Assembly (NCBI GenBank): GCA_947579605.1
Contig: OX388311.1
Coordinates: forward strand, 30,010,951 to 30,074,950
Source of the DNA: Athripsodes cinereus
Lineage: Eukaryota > Arthropoda > Insecta > Trichoptera > Leptoceridae
Direction of reading: 5' to 3'
Length of the DNA stretch: 64,000 nt
Part shown: piece after piece, positions 46,309-58,300 of the stretch
Layout: each line of letters begins with the position of its first letter
How positions within the stretch are numbered: position 1 is the stretch's first letter
Position numbers and translations under genes: made by a program
Notes under the pieces: model-generated
Told to the model about the DNA's origin: nothing
The model's input: only the letters and a program-made list of their open reading frames with translations
Databases searched by the model: none

Positions 46309-49300
46309 GTAAGTGAGAAAAAATTGATTAATTTTAAAACTGTAGGAGATAAATAATCTTTATTTCTAAACGATTTTTTGAATGCATACATTAAGGGTTG
46401 CACCCTCCCTCACCCATGGATGTTGCAGAAATGTCAATTCCCATGTCATCCATAGGTACTCTTCATGCAAATTCTTCTCAAGGAAGGGCTCAAGGTTTGC
46501 CTGAAGGGCTATCCCCGACAAAATCCTCCCCAAAATTAAATACAACCGTTAATGTCCACCGACTCCATTGTTTACAAAAGAACTTAAAATTAACTTACAG
46601 TTACGTATTTACTACGTACTAGTTGTTAGCCTAAATTAATACAATATATCTTAAGACTAGATTGAAGTTCTTAAAACTAGTTGCATTTCATAGCCACAAT
46701 CAATTACACAAGCAGTTTCTTCTAAGCGTAGTGTATAATATGTTTAGCATCTCTGTAATCATAAAAGAAATTGATCATTACATGCACAACACACACAACA
46801 AATGAAAGTGGTAGGAAAATCACAAGTAAGGATCCAGTCATTATGAGTGTTCGTGACGTCGTCATTGTGATCGGTCGTGTGCACAGCTTGTTTTTTTTTC
46901 GTAAACAATTCGGTTTAAATTTATTTTGTAACTCAAAAACATTTTTATTCGATGTAAACAAAATTCGGGTTGGTTCAATCTCGTAGTGATTTTTTTTTTC
47001 TTTTCGGTTTTTTTTCCAACTCTTTCATTTTAGTTATTATTTCGGGAGTTTTTTTTATAGCTCCCATAACAACACCGTGTCGCAGGTACCTCCATGATGG
47101 AGATCATGGAGGTGCCCGTTGATCCACCTGATGGACGAAAACGTCCTAGATCCCCAGACCTGTTTTTAAACGAAAACAAACCTACTAAAATCCCATCCCT
47201 TCCTCAGAACTCTTCCATTCCTGATGCTCCTCTCGTATTTTACAAACCAAACGCCCTTGGACCATATACAGTGATGGTCCAAAATATTGATACAACAAAA
47301 CAATTGCATCCGCTGGACTTTGGAAGGAAATTGAATAACTCAAAAATACCCAACGTAATATCAGGTGGTATTAAGGCTGAGGGTAAGTACAAAATATCTA
47401 TATCATTTAAAACGCCCGAGGCAGCAAACTCGTTCACCCGCCATGATATTATTAATAAAAATAACCTTAAAGCATACATCCCATCTTACAGGGTATCTAA
47501 AATGGGAGTGATCAGAGGAGTCACTCTGGATATATCATTGGAGGAGATCATAGAGTATTCTGAAGTTCCTGAAGAGTTAGGAAAAATAATAAAGGCTCGA
47601 CGCCTAAACAGAAAAGTAAATACTCCAGAAGGAGCAACATGGAAACCTTCTCAAACAATTGTCTTGACATTTCAAGGACAGGTATTGCCGGAGTATGTGT
47701 ACCTCTTTCACAACGCATTTCGCGTTGAGCAATACGTTTACCCTACAGTATTGTGTTACAATTGCAGCCGTTATGGACATACAAGAGTACAGTGCCAATC
47801 CCAACCAAGATGTTTCGAGTGCGGTGAATCGCACTTTGGAGGTGAATGTAACGCTATACCTAGCTCTCCGATGTGTAAACTGTAAAGGTCAACACTCTGC
47901 ATCAGATCTAGCGTGCCCAGAATTGAAAAGACAACGTGAAGTAAAACAAACCATGGCTAATAAAAACATTTCGTATAGAGAGGCTCTCCAAGCCCACCCT
48001 CCTACTTCCTCTACCTATTCAGAAAAAGTTAATTCGTACCCTCGTCCAATGAATTTTGTCAAAACGATGAGCCCTAAAACACCAATTCGACGAATGTCCA
48101 ACTCTTCTACCACTCGCCCTTTTAATAATAAGGAATACGAAAATTGCCTATCATATCAAAATGGACAAGCGTCTAACCCTAAAAATGGGTGTGCTTTACT
48201 AAATGATGAAAATCGTGAAAATTCCAACAAAGATAATGTTGAAACTGATACTCTTCGTCGTGCTTTCATTGAAAAAATATCTTTTTGTCTTTTAGAACTT
48301 ATATCTGATACAAATAACGACTTTCGATCCATCGCTGCTAAATTAAACCAAATATCAAGTCGATTTACTGATCCTCAAATTCCGGATTTCGTTGAAAATG
48401 GAAAACAAAACACTAATTAAATCTGTAAATTTAACATTCCTTCAATGGAATGCCAGGTCGGCAGTGAGCAATAGAGATGACATTCTATATATGCTCAAGT
48501 CCCAGAATATTGATATTGCAGCCATCTCTGAAACTTGGTATTCCTCTGATTCTTATGCTTCATTTCCTGGATATTCTATTATTAGAGAAGATCGTTCTGA
48601 TGGATATGGCGGTGCAGCTCTTCTAATTAAAAACAATCTCCCTTATGATACAATTCTACTTCCCAGTAACGATAATATACAAATTGTAGCTGCAAAAGTA
48701 CTCGGTATATCTGTAGTGTCTGTATATATACCTCCCAGAAAGGTTATGGGAGCAACCTTTTGGAACGATATTATATCGAAATTATCAAATTCTTTTTTAA
48801 TTTTGGGGGATTTCAATGCATGGTCACCTAGTTGGGGATGCGTAATTTCGAATGCTGCGGGAAGAGAAATATTGGACATAGTGGATACCCATAACCTATG
48901 CATTCTCAACTCTGGAGAACCGACACGTATATCTCTTCCTAATCAAAATCAAAACGCTGTAGACTTGACAATCTGTACTCCAGACATCGGATCAATGGCC
49001 ACGTGGTCAGTCATGGAGGATGCGTTTTCTAGCGACCATTTTGCAATCAAAACATCAATTATAAATAATGTTAGGACCTGTTGTAGGAGGAAAAGAGAGG
49101 GTACATACCGGATTAATAGGGCAAACTGGAAATTGTTCCAGTATTCGATAGTCCAAAATGTAAAGTCTCAGCCGTTCGAGAATACATTCAAACAGGTTAA
49201 TATGGCTGCGAAAAAAATCAACAATTTGGTGTATCAAGCGGCGGACTCTGCAATACCTAAAACTCTCCCCAAACCGCATTATAGATATTGTCCACCCTGG

Positions 49301-52300
49301 TGGGATGATGAATGCCGTGACATGGTCAAAAAAAGGTCGCAAGCCATAAGAAATTATAAAAGAAGTATGTCACAAGAAAACTTTCTAGAAGTGCGCAAGA
49401 TACAAGCCCAAACCAAAAAACTACTGAGGCGTAAAAAACGTCAAGGGTGGCAGAAATTCTGTTCTGATCTTTCCCCTGAAACCCCTTCTGGCGAGGTTTG
49501 GGATTCAATTCGCAGATTTAGAGGAGTATATTCTCCAAAACTAAATAATTCCAAATGTATTGCGTGGGTTGAAGAATTTGTGGAAAACATAGCACCAGTT
49601 TACGTTCCTCATTTTCTGGAGATTCAAAAGACTACTGCTCTAAATCAGCACTCAGACCCTTTCCTTTCGGCTGATTTCTCTGGTGAGGAACTTTCTTCGG
49701 CAATTAATTCTGTCGGAGACTCCTCTCCAGGACACGATCGCATCCCGTATGCCTTCTTCCGAAATTTTCCCAAAGTCCTTCTTCAGATAATTCTAAGGTT
49801 ATATAACCTAATTTTAGAAACTGGTGAGGTTCCAGACTCCTGGAAACTTCAGATTGTTATACCTATTCACAAACCAGGAAAAGACATATCCCTGGGGAAA
49901 TCATACAGACCTATTGCCATGTCAAGTTGCTTCCTTAAAATTTTGGAATTAATGTTAAAATGTAGGGTGGAATGGTTTCTTGAAAAAAATAATCTCTTTC
50001 CATCTGGTCAACTTGGATTTCGAAGGGGAAAGAGTTGTATTGACAACCTGGGGATTTTAGTTTCAGACTTACAAGTTGCTAGATCAAATAAATTTGAAAC
50101 GGTGGCCGCCTTCTTGGATGTAAGTAGTGCATACGATAATGTTTTACTCCCTCTGTTATATGATAAGATGTCCGCTTTGGGCATCCCAGATGTACTGTGC
50201 CGTCTTATATTCAACATTATGTGCGAACGAACTGTACTCATAGAAACGCCTTGTGGAGACGTTACGAGACGAGTTTACAAGGGTCTTCCGCAGGGGTCTG
50301 TCTTGAGTCCAATTCTTTTTAATATTTACACGATGGATTTGCACCCTGTAATGGATCCTTCTTGCACACTGCTACAATATGCCGACGATTTTGTGGTGTA
50401 CTGTTCTCAAAAGTCTCATTCTAAAGCATCTTACATATTGCAAGGTTCCTTGACTAAAATGAATAGTTGGTTTCATTTGCACGGATTTGACATCGCCCCA
50501 TCTAAGAGTAGAATAATTTGTTTTTCAAACAGGCACGTGTCACCTGATATTGCGGTTAGTATAGGCGATCGAGCTATCCCAGTAACTGACTCAATAGTAT
50601 TTTTGGGAATGACACTCCACCGAAAGTTGTCATGGAACCTACACGTGGAGGGCATCAAAGCAAAATGTGAAAAAAATATTAACATACTTAGGGCAGTTTC
50701 ACGTGTTTGGTGGGGATCTCACCCCGCCACAATGAGAATGTTGTACATAGCCCTTATACGAAGTGTTCTCGACTATGGTTGCTTTCTGCTGGAACCCCTG
50801 CCTAAATTCCTTAAAGTAAAACTTGACAGAATTCAATCTCAATGTATGAGACTTATATTGGGTGCGATGAGATCTTCACCCATAAATGCCCTCCAAGTGG
50901 AGAGTGGCGAGATGCCACTCTTTCTTCGACGTAAATATCTAGCATTGAAATTCCTCATTAAAAAAATTAATCAGAGCAACCACCCCATTTTTAACAAATT
51001 ACAGTTATTGAGAGATAGGTGCTTAGTGGATCGCTCCTGGAGAACAAAAATTTACCCACTGTTGGTCTCATCCTGGGAATACTTACACAGTAATTTTTCA
51101 GATTCATTATCTCCAACTCTTCCCATATTTTCAATCCCTTTTGCTGCAGTTGTCCATTCTCCAATAATTGTTCAGTCAATTGGTATTGATAAATCAATTT
51201 CTTACATTATGCCACACGCAGTGAACAAATTATTTGAGCAAGAGGTACAAGAGAGATGGCCCTCATCTATCTTGGCGTTTACTGATGGCTCGAAAAATTC
51301 TGGTGGAGAGACTGGTGCTGCCTTCTGCATCCCTTCATTCAACTTAAGGGTCGTTCACATACGTTCACTTTCAGTGATCACTCCGGATGATCCTCCAAGA
51401 TGAACAAATGTGAACGGGCGTTTCATCGCTAGTGATCACTAGCGATGACGGAGGAAAGAGATTACCACTCGTCATAATTTTGATGAAAGGTCCTTTCACT
51501 GAAACGACCATAAACAAGTTTATTTGTTTAATTCTCTATGAATTTGTATTGAATGTCAGAATCATGTACAAAATTATTATGCAGTCGAGAGCTATATTAA
51601 TTTAATTTATGTGTTATTTTCAGAGATGTGCAAAATACTTTCAAAAAAGTATTTAAATACAAAATACAAATACTTTTGAATTTTTGTATTTCAAATACAA
51701 AATACTAAATACTTTTTCAAAATGGTATTTAAATACAAAATACAAAATACGTATTTTCAAAATACTTTTTTAAAATACCTTTTTAAAATACTTTTTACAA
51801 ATAGTCGAACAAGGTGTAAGACAAAAGTATTTAATATTTAAACCATTGATGAATGAAAGAGAAATTAAAAACTGGACAAAAGTATACATAAATGGAGAAA
51901 GGGTTGACATGATTCGATATAGCATTGCTTGCAGACAATTGATGAATGCCATTGATGAATGAAAAACTGGACAAGAGTATACATAAATGGAGAAAGGGTT
52001 GACATGATTCGATATAGCATTGCTTGCAGACAATTGATTAATGCCATTGATGAATGAAAAACTGAACAAAAGTATACATAAATGGAGAAAGGGTTGACAT
52101 GATTCGATATAGCATTGCTTGCAGACAATTGATTAATGCCATTGATGAATGAAAAACTGGACAAGAGTATACATAAATGGAGAAAGGGTTGACATGATTC
52201 GATATATCATTGCTTGCAGACAATGAGGATGAGCCTTAGGAAGAACTGTCAAAATAGAAAAAAAAAATAACTAAGTCATGACAAAATGTACGGTTGTTAG

Positions 52301-55300
52301 AAGAGATAAGCCGAAAATTGTCATAAATGGATGAGTATCATCAAGCAGGCAAGAGAATTCCTGACTTGGGCTGCAAAATAAATCAGAATGGATAATCCAA
52401 ATCTGAAATCGTATGGACTACTGTAACATCATACATACAGTATACAGGACTGCTCCAGACTCTTCCTTATCGTCTTCAGATGGTTTTTAGTGTTGCCTCC
52501 GGATCATTTACAGAGAGAATAAGAGCTGCCACATAACTTCACTACTAAGAAGTCTACACTAACTGAGAGTCCTAGAGATACTGGTGTTTAAACTGTGTCT
52601 CACTGTCCACAAGGCAGCACATTACCCACTGAGCTGTTCCGCTGACGAAAATGTGTGGCGAAGGCTGTGCTCAGCTTCTTAAACTCGTTGAACTCAAAAG
52701 GGCAAATACCTCTAAATTTGCAGAAAGAAGAAACAAAGTCGCAGCGTCATCTGCCTGGAATAGATTGCCTTCAGACAAAATTGAAAATGCTACCATTCAG
52801 GAGAAATCACAGCGCCCTTGAAATGGCCATGGATCGTTAAACGGCGTCATGTATAATTTGTTCAATCATCATTATTAATATGTGTGTTGTGTATATCTCT
52901 AACATGGAGTACTCTAATGGAAACGTTGTATTTATAATTCAACAAATTAGCAAAAAAAGCTTGCGTACGCGCATATCAATTAATGGCAGAATTTTGTTTC
53001 AAACAATAAAAAGGTATTTTGTAAAAGTATTTTGTGTAAAATACAAAATACTCAAAAAAAGTATTTCAAATAAAATACAAAATACTTTTTACAAAAAGGT
53101 ATTTGAAATACAAAATACAAATACGTATTTTGTATTTTGTATTTGTATTTTAAATACTTTTATTTGAAATACGTCACATCTCTGGTTATTTTTAATTTTT
53201 GAATTTGTTTAATTATTTTTATACGAAAATACGTCAAACTACATACAACATGACCGTGAGTGTTGACACGGCAGTGAAAGCATAGGATGAACAAATGTGA
53301 ACAGACGTGTTCACTTTCGATGAACAGGTTTGACCCTGACACTCTGGATGATCATCCAAAGTGAAGCAATGTGAATGCTACTTTAGAAAAAAGTTTTCAA
53401 CTTCATCAGCTATCCTCAGTATTTACCGCTGAGTGCGTAGCACTCCGAGAGGCCCTGGTATATATCATCTCCAATAAAATTACTCCGATTGTAATATTTT
53501 CAGATTCTAAAAGCCTCTTGGACAAACTTAAGGGTCGTTCACATACGTTCACTTTCAGTGATCACTCCGGATGATCCTCCAAGATGAACAAGTGTGAACG
53601 GGCGTTTCATCGCTAGTGATCACTAGCGATGACGGAGGAAAGAGATTACCACTCGTCATAATTTTGATGAAAGGTCCTTTCACTGAAACGACCATAAACA
53701 AGTTTTATCTTATTATTTGTTTTATTCTCTATGAATTTGTATAGAATGTCAGAATCATTAACAAAATTATTTTGCAGTCGAGAGCTATTTTAATTTATTT
53801 TAAGTGTTATTTTTCATTTTTGAATTTATTTAATTATTTTGATGCTAAAATACGTCAAACTACATAAAACATGAGTGAGAAAGTAGACATGGCAGTGAAA
53901 GCATAGGATGAACAAATGTGAACAGACGTGTTCACTTTCGATGAACAGGTTTGACCCTGACACTCTGGATGATCATCCAAAGTGAAGTAATGTGAATGCT
54001 ACTTGACATCTTCTGTAAAAAATTCAATAAATGATAACTTGATCTGTGATATCAAAAAACTGTTACATATGCCATCAATACGGGATATTGACATAACATT
54101 GGTGTGGATACCTTCCCATGTAGGTATATATGGGAATGAGTTAGCTGATAAGTTGGCCAAAGAGGGCTGCTCATGTGGTATTGTTCCAGGCTGCTTCGAT
54201 TTACCAATGGGAGATATCATCAATACGATAAAACCGTTGATGATGACTGAATGGAGAGAGAGTTATATGAGTACACCCACGGGATCACATTATAAATCTA
54301 TCCAGACCGATATTCTGACAACTCCGTGGTTTTGTACCACAAAAATGACAAAAATCAAAACCTCCCTTCTTTCTAGATTGAGAATTGGACACTGCGCAGT
54401 GGCTTCTCACTTGTCAAAAATTCATGTAGTAGAATCTCCACTGTGTATGTGTGAACAACAGGATGAGACAATAAACCATGTTTTTTTTAACTGCCCTCTG
54501 TTACCAAACGAGGACCTTATTAGGGACTTACGGAGACTGCGTGTATCTTTTCCCACTAGTATTGAAAGTCTCCTATTAATGAATGACTTCAAAGTAAACA
54601 ACTGTATTTTAAATCACCTTATTAAATATAATAAAAAGTTGTAAGTAGATATATTTCAAGTAATAGAAAGTTTAAAAACAGATTGGTTGTAATGTATTGA
54701 ACCACCCTACTTATAATTATAATGGATTGGTAACTAATTGTGTTGTTTTGAATTGTGTTCATTGGTTGACGAATAATAATATTGCAACAATATTCCCTTC
54801 CACGGCGTGTGGTGAGAGGGTAGTGTGACTTTTTTGTTTGTTTCATGTCTAGTGTACAATGAAGTAGGTACGTATTTGTGTTTACATGATGAGAATTATT
54901 TCGAAAACAGATAGTTGATGGAATACAATTTATTATATTATTGTAGGAGAACTTTTGATTTGGATTGTAATACATGTAGATTGATAATGGCAACATCACT
55001 CATATATTGGGTGCAATGCCAAAAAAAAGAGAGAGAGAGAGATCCAGTCATTATCTCTTTCTGTGTTTGGAAGCCGGTTGAATGCAAATATTGTGTATTT
55101 ATTTTCTGTTGAAAATATTGCAAAATGGATTTATCGTAACCTATGTCAAACTTACTGTCTTCGATAACCAAGCCTGTCTCTGTTTTATAAACTAGAGATA
55201 ATAGTGATCTCTGCCTCACTGAGGTGTCAAAAAATTACCTAATATTTGTGTATTTATTGAAATAATTGTTTTGAAAACTATTATGCAAATCTTCGAAAAT

Positions 55301-58300
55301 GGAGGAGCAGGACCAAGGAGATGGTAATAATGCTCGTACTATTACCAGATTACCTACTTAAAATCTTTACCTATAGCTTTAATACCAAGTATTCTATTCT
55401 ATTTTTCTCAAGGCCATCCACTCGTTTGCGAGTGATTTAGTAATACCAAGTAGTTCAAGAGAGATATTTTAGTGAAAAATAAAAAAGCTAAGTGTTGCGT
55501 ATTAAGTTGATGTATAATTTTATAATATTATATTCACCTTCTTTTGTAGGTACCTACTTTAATTTTAAACGAATAGACCATTAAAGGTCACGTGGTCTTG
55601 TCTATGGATTTGCTTTTGCTTGGGGGGCAAAGAGTCAGATTGCGCAAATCATCCTTGTAGGATGTTATGCCATAAGAGAAAAAAAAGAAAGTCAGACGAC
55701 AAAATAATAACAAAATCGACACTGACAGTTTTTTTGATTATTAGGTATTCTTTAGGCGTTCCACCTAATATTACACCGTAATCGTCTGTTGTGTTGGGAT
55801 GCCTGATGCCCCTCAATGATTTTTCTGTGACGTCATCCTTTAATGGTCTATACAGAATTAATGATTTCGAAAGCCTTTAATGGCTAGAAATATCCACAAG
55901 GATGAAAGCAGTGGCGGATACAGATGGGGGGCGCCCTTCTTGGGCCTATTAACGTGACTTTGTATGTGACTTGATAATTTTTTTATTACGATAAAAGTAA
56001 ATGTAGCTCAAGATATATTTTGCGCCCCCCCCTTGAGTTTTTTTTTTAATCCGCCACTGGATTAAAGCCGATAAAAAATAAAGACAATGTCCTGTAAATG
56101 GCAAGTATTCGTCATGCACAAAACATTTAGCATCTTCGGTTCAGGGATAGGGTGTGGCACTCATTTTATAACTTTAATTTCATATTTTTTCATTCATTTG
56201 ATCTGCTGGCTACCCTATTTGTGGGAAATGCTTTGGTGCTATTAATGAATGGAAAAGAATATTATTTCCTAGTCATGCTTGCAATAAAATAGTTGTATCA
56301 TATTTGTGTATGTAGGTACCTACTAGTGATGTAACGAATGTCTGATTTTGGATATTCGCGAATGCGAATGCGAATGCGAATATTTCATGCCGACATTCGC
56401 GAATGCGAATGCGAATGCGAATATTGACTTGAAAATGGTATAGGAATTTGAAATATTCCAAAACTCCTCGGTTTTCTTAAAGAATATTTTCTTGCAGTAC
56501 CTTTTTCCACAATGTACCGGGTAAGTATCCGGTACTTTCACCGAATTACTGATTTGTTTCTTCATTTACATGGTACACAACAGATGAACGACATATAAAT
56601 ATAAACATGTAAGCGACAAAAACATTCCAATAGTCTTACATCGAAACAGTGCATACTTCAGCAATAACACACAAAACAATTATAGAAAATCTTACACATA
56701 ATATAGGTACTAATTCACAATACATCCAATCACCCATTCCTATTACAAATCGCTGCTCACCCAATTTCGCACACATACCTTAATACATTCATTCGCACAA
56801 ACACATTCACACTTCACTAATGTATGCAATAACAATACAAAAAACTCTTAAAAAATAAAAATCAAAAATTTAAAAATTTAAAAAACAGTCTAAAAATTAA
56901 TACTATCCCAAACACTTCACATTTTATCAAACATATACATTTTTTTTATATTTATTTCATCTTATTCTACCCTCAACTCTCCTTTCTCACAAACCTGGCG
57001 TAATTGGCACTTTAAAATTCTATAAACAGGGTTTCTTGAGTCTGCAATCGTTTTTGTTTTTTTTTTTAATGTAGAACGGAAAACAAGATCTTGTTAAAGG
57101 AAGCATTCTAAAGTTAATCGTATCTAAAATATTAGGCACATCGTATTCGGACAAGCATATTTTTCTCAGGTTTCATGCATCCAGCAAAACTCTTCACAAT
57201 TCCAATTTAGGCAAATCTTTAATAAATACAGGATAATGCAATCTCTTCCTAACCAAACGAATGAATTTAGACTGAGTTCTCTCAACTTGATCGACATATT
57301 TTTTAAAATGTGGATTCCATACAGAGGAACAGTCCTCCAGCTTGGAGCGAAACAACGATAAGTACAAGTACAAATACGATTCATATAACCTAAATGACTT
57401 TGTAGATCTCAGAATAAATCCCAGTATTTTATTGCTCTCTTCGATAATTTTGTTCACGTGATCATCAAAGTGAAGCTCAGAGTCAAACACCACACCTAAA
57501 TCTCTAATCTTATTTACTTCTTTTAAATCATGATTATGGATATTGTAAATTTATCGAATTTTGTTTCTATTTTTGGTAAAAGAGATCAGATTACACTTCT
57601 CCAGATTCAAGTGCAAGTTATTTCTTTTACAGTACTCGTGTAGTCTTTCCAAGTCCTCGTTAAGCATTTCATAGTCAAACAATAATTGAATTTGACAGTA
57701 TATTTTTAAATCGTCCGCAAATAATAGAAGCTCTGAGTGGTCAAAGCACTTTTTTATGTTGTTTATGAATATCGTGAAAAGTAAAGGACCCAAAGAAGAC
57801 CCCTGAGGGACACCAGATGTAACACTGACACTGCCAGATGAGTAACCGTTAAGTTTAACTGTCATCAATCTATCAGAAATATATGAGTCAATCCACCTTA
57901 GTTGAAAAAAGTCGATGTTCTACTTTATCAAATGCCTTTTGAAAGCCGATATAAATGGCATCCAACTGTATACGATTGTCCATAGCTGAGAAAAAAAATC
58001 AGATTTGTTACTGTCGATCTTCCACTCATGAATCCATGCTGCTCTACAAGAAGATACGACTTCAGGAAAAAAGCAATTTGTTCACGAACCATACCCTCAA
58101 ATATTTTTGAAATAGGTGATAGAATTAAAATTGGTCTGTAGTTACGAACGTCCGATTTGCTGCCAGATTTATGCAAAGGAATAATACTAGCCATCTTCCA
58201 TTTGCATGGAAAGCATCCTTCTTGTAAACTCCTAATTTATTTATCGTGTCGAAACCCAGAGAAAAAAACCCATCAAACTGATTTCCAGTACTGCGCAAAA

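Larger units (their letters stand above)
51621..53184. mobile_element. hAT element with AAATACAAAATAC subterminal repeats
   Basis: CAGAGATGTG at the left and CACATCTCTG at the right are inverted repeats. GTTATTTT is duplicated on both sides (51613-51620 and 53185-53192). Both flanks inside are packed with AAATACAAAATAC/GTATTT repeats. The middle holds a 95-bp tandem repeat and a LINE 3' fragment but no transposase, so it is a non-autonomous carrier. Confidence 0.9.
51347..53382. mobile_element. TTA-target MITE in the LINE RNase H region, copy 1, with nested hAT
   Basis: Left end AGGGTCGTTCACATACGTTC; right end, read backwards, AGTAGCATTCACATTGCTTC. The 3-bp duplication TTA lies at 51344-51346 and 53383-53385. 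Contains GATCACTAGCGATGACGG near the left. It is split by a hAT element (51621-53184); without it the MITE is about 465 bp. Copy 2 lies 148 bp further on. Confidence 0.88.
48398..54644 (+). pseudogene. I-clade LINE ORF2 (endonuclease-RT-RNase H), interrupted by two MITEs
   Basis: From the ATG at 48398: endonuclease (LQWNARSAVSNRDDIL, ISETWYSSDS, ILGDFNAWSPSWG and SSDHF); reverse transcriptase (GHDRIPYAF, SYRPIAMSSC, GLPQGSVLSPILFN and the catalytic YADD at about 50390); RNase H (FTDGSKNSGG, then TAECVALREAL, FSDSKSLLDKL and WIPSHVGIYGNELADKLA). A Cys/His segment follows (CMCEQQDETINHVFFNC). MITEs interrupt RNase H at 51347-53382 and 53531-54003. Removing each with one copy of its 3-bp duplication gives one continuous frame of 1244 codons. 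The breaks therefore came after a functional state. As it stands the enzyme ends early inside RNase H. Confidence 0.92.
46845..55040 (+). mobile_element. full-length I-clade LINE in GH1 intron 1
   Basis: A 14-bp direct repeat GATCCAGTCATTAT (46831-46844 and 55041-55054) brackets the element exactly. It has a GACGTCG-containing 5' start and an A-rich/(GA)n 3' tail. ORF1 is a gag-like protein with CCHC knuckles. ORF2 has endonuclease, reverse transcriptase and RNase H, which is the I-clade layout. ORF1 has a frameshift, and ORF2 is interrupted by two MITEs of one family, one of them holding a hAT. It lies in the same orientation as the GH1 gene. Without the MITEs it would be about 5.7 kb. Confidence 0.93.

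Noticed and set aside
46398..46622. 74-codon plus-strand frame in GH1 intron 1
   Set aside because: No splice sites in phase with the GH1 exons and no recognisable domain; probably chance.
48392..51403. The end of the 1003-codon LINE frame as a natural C-terminus
   Set aside because: The last residues come from the inserted MITE. The RNase H domain continues at 53386 and 54007.
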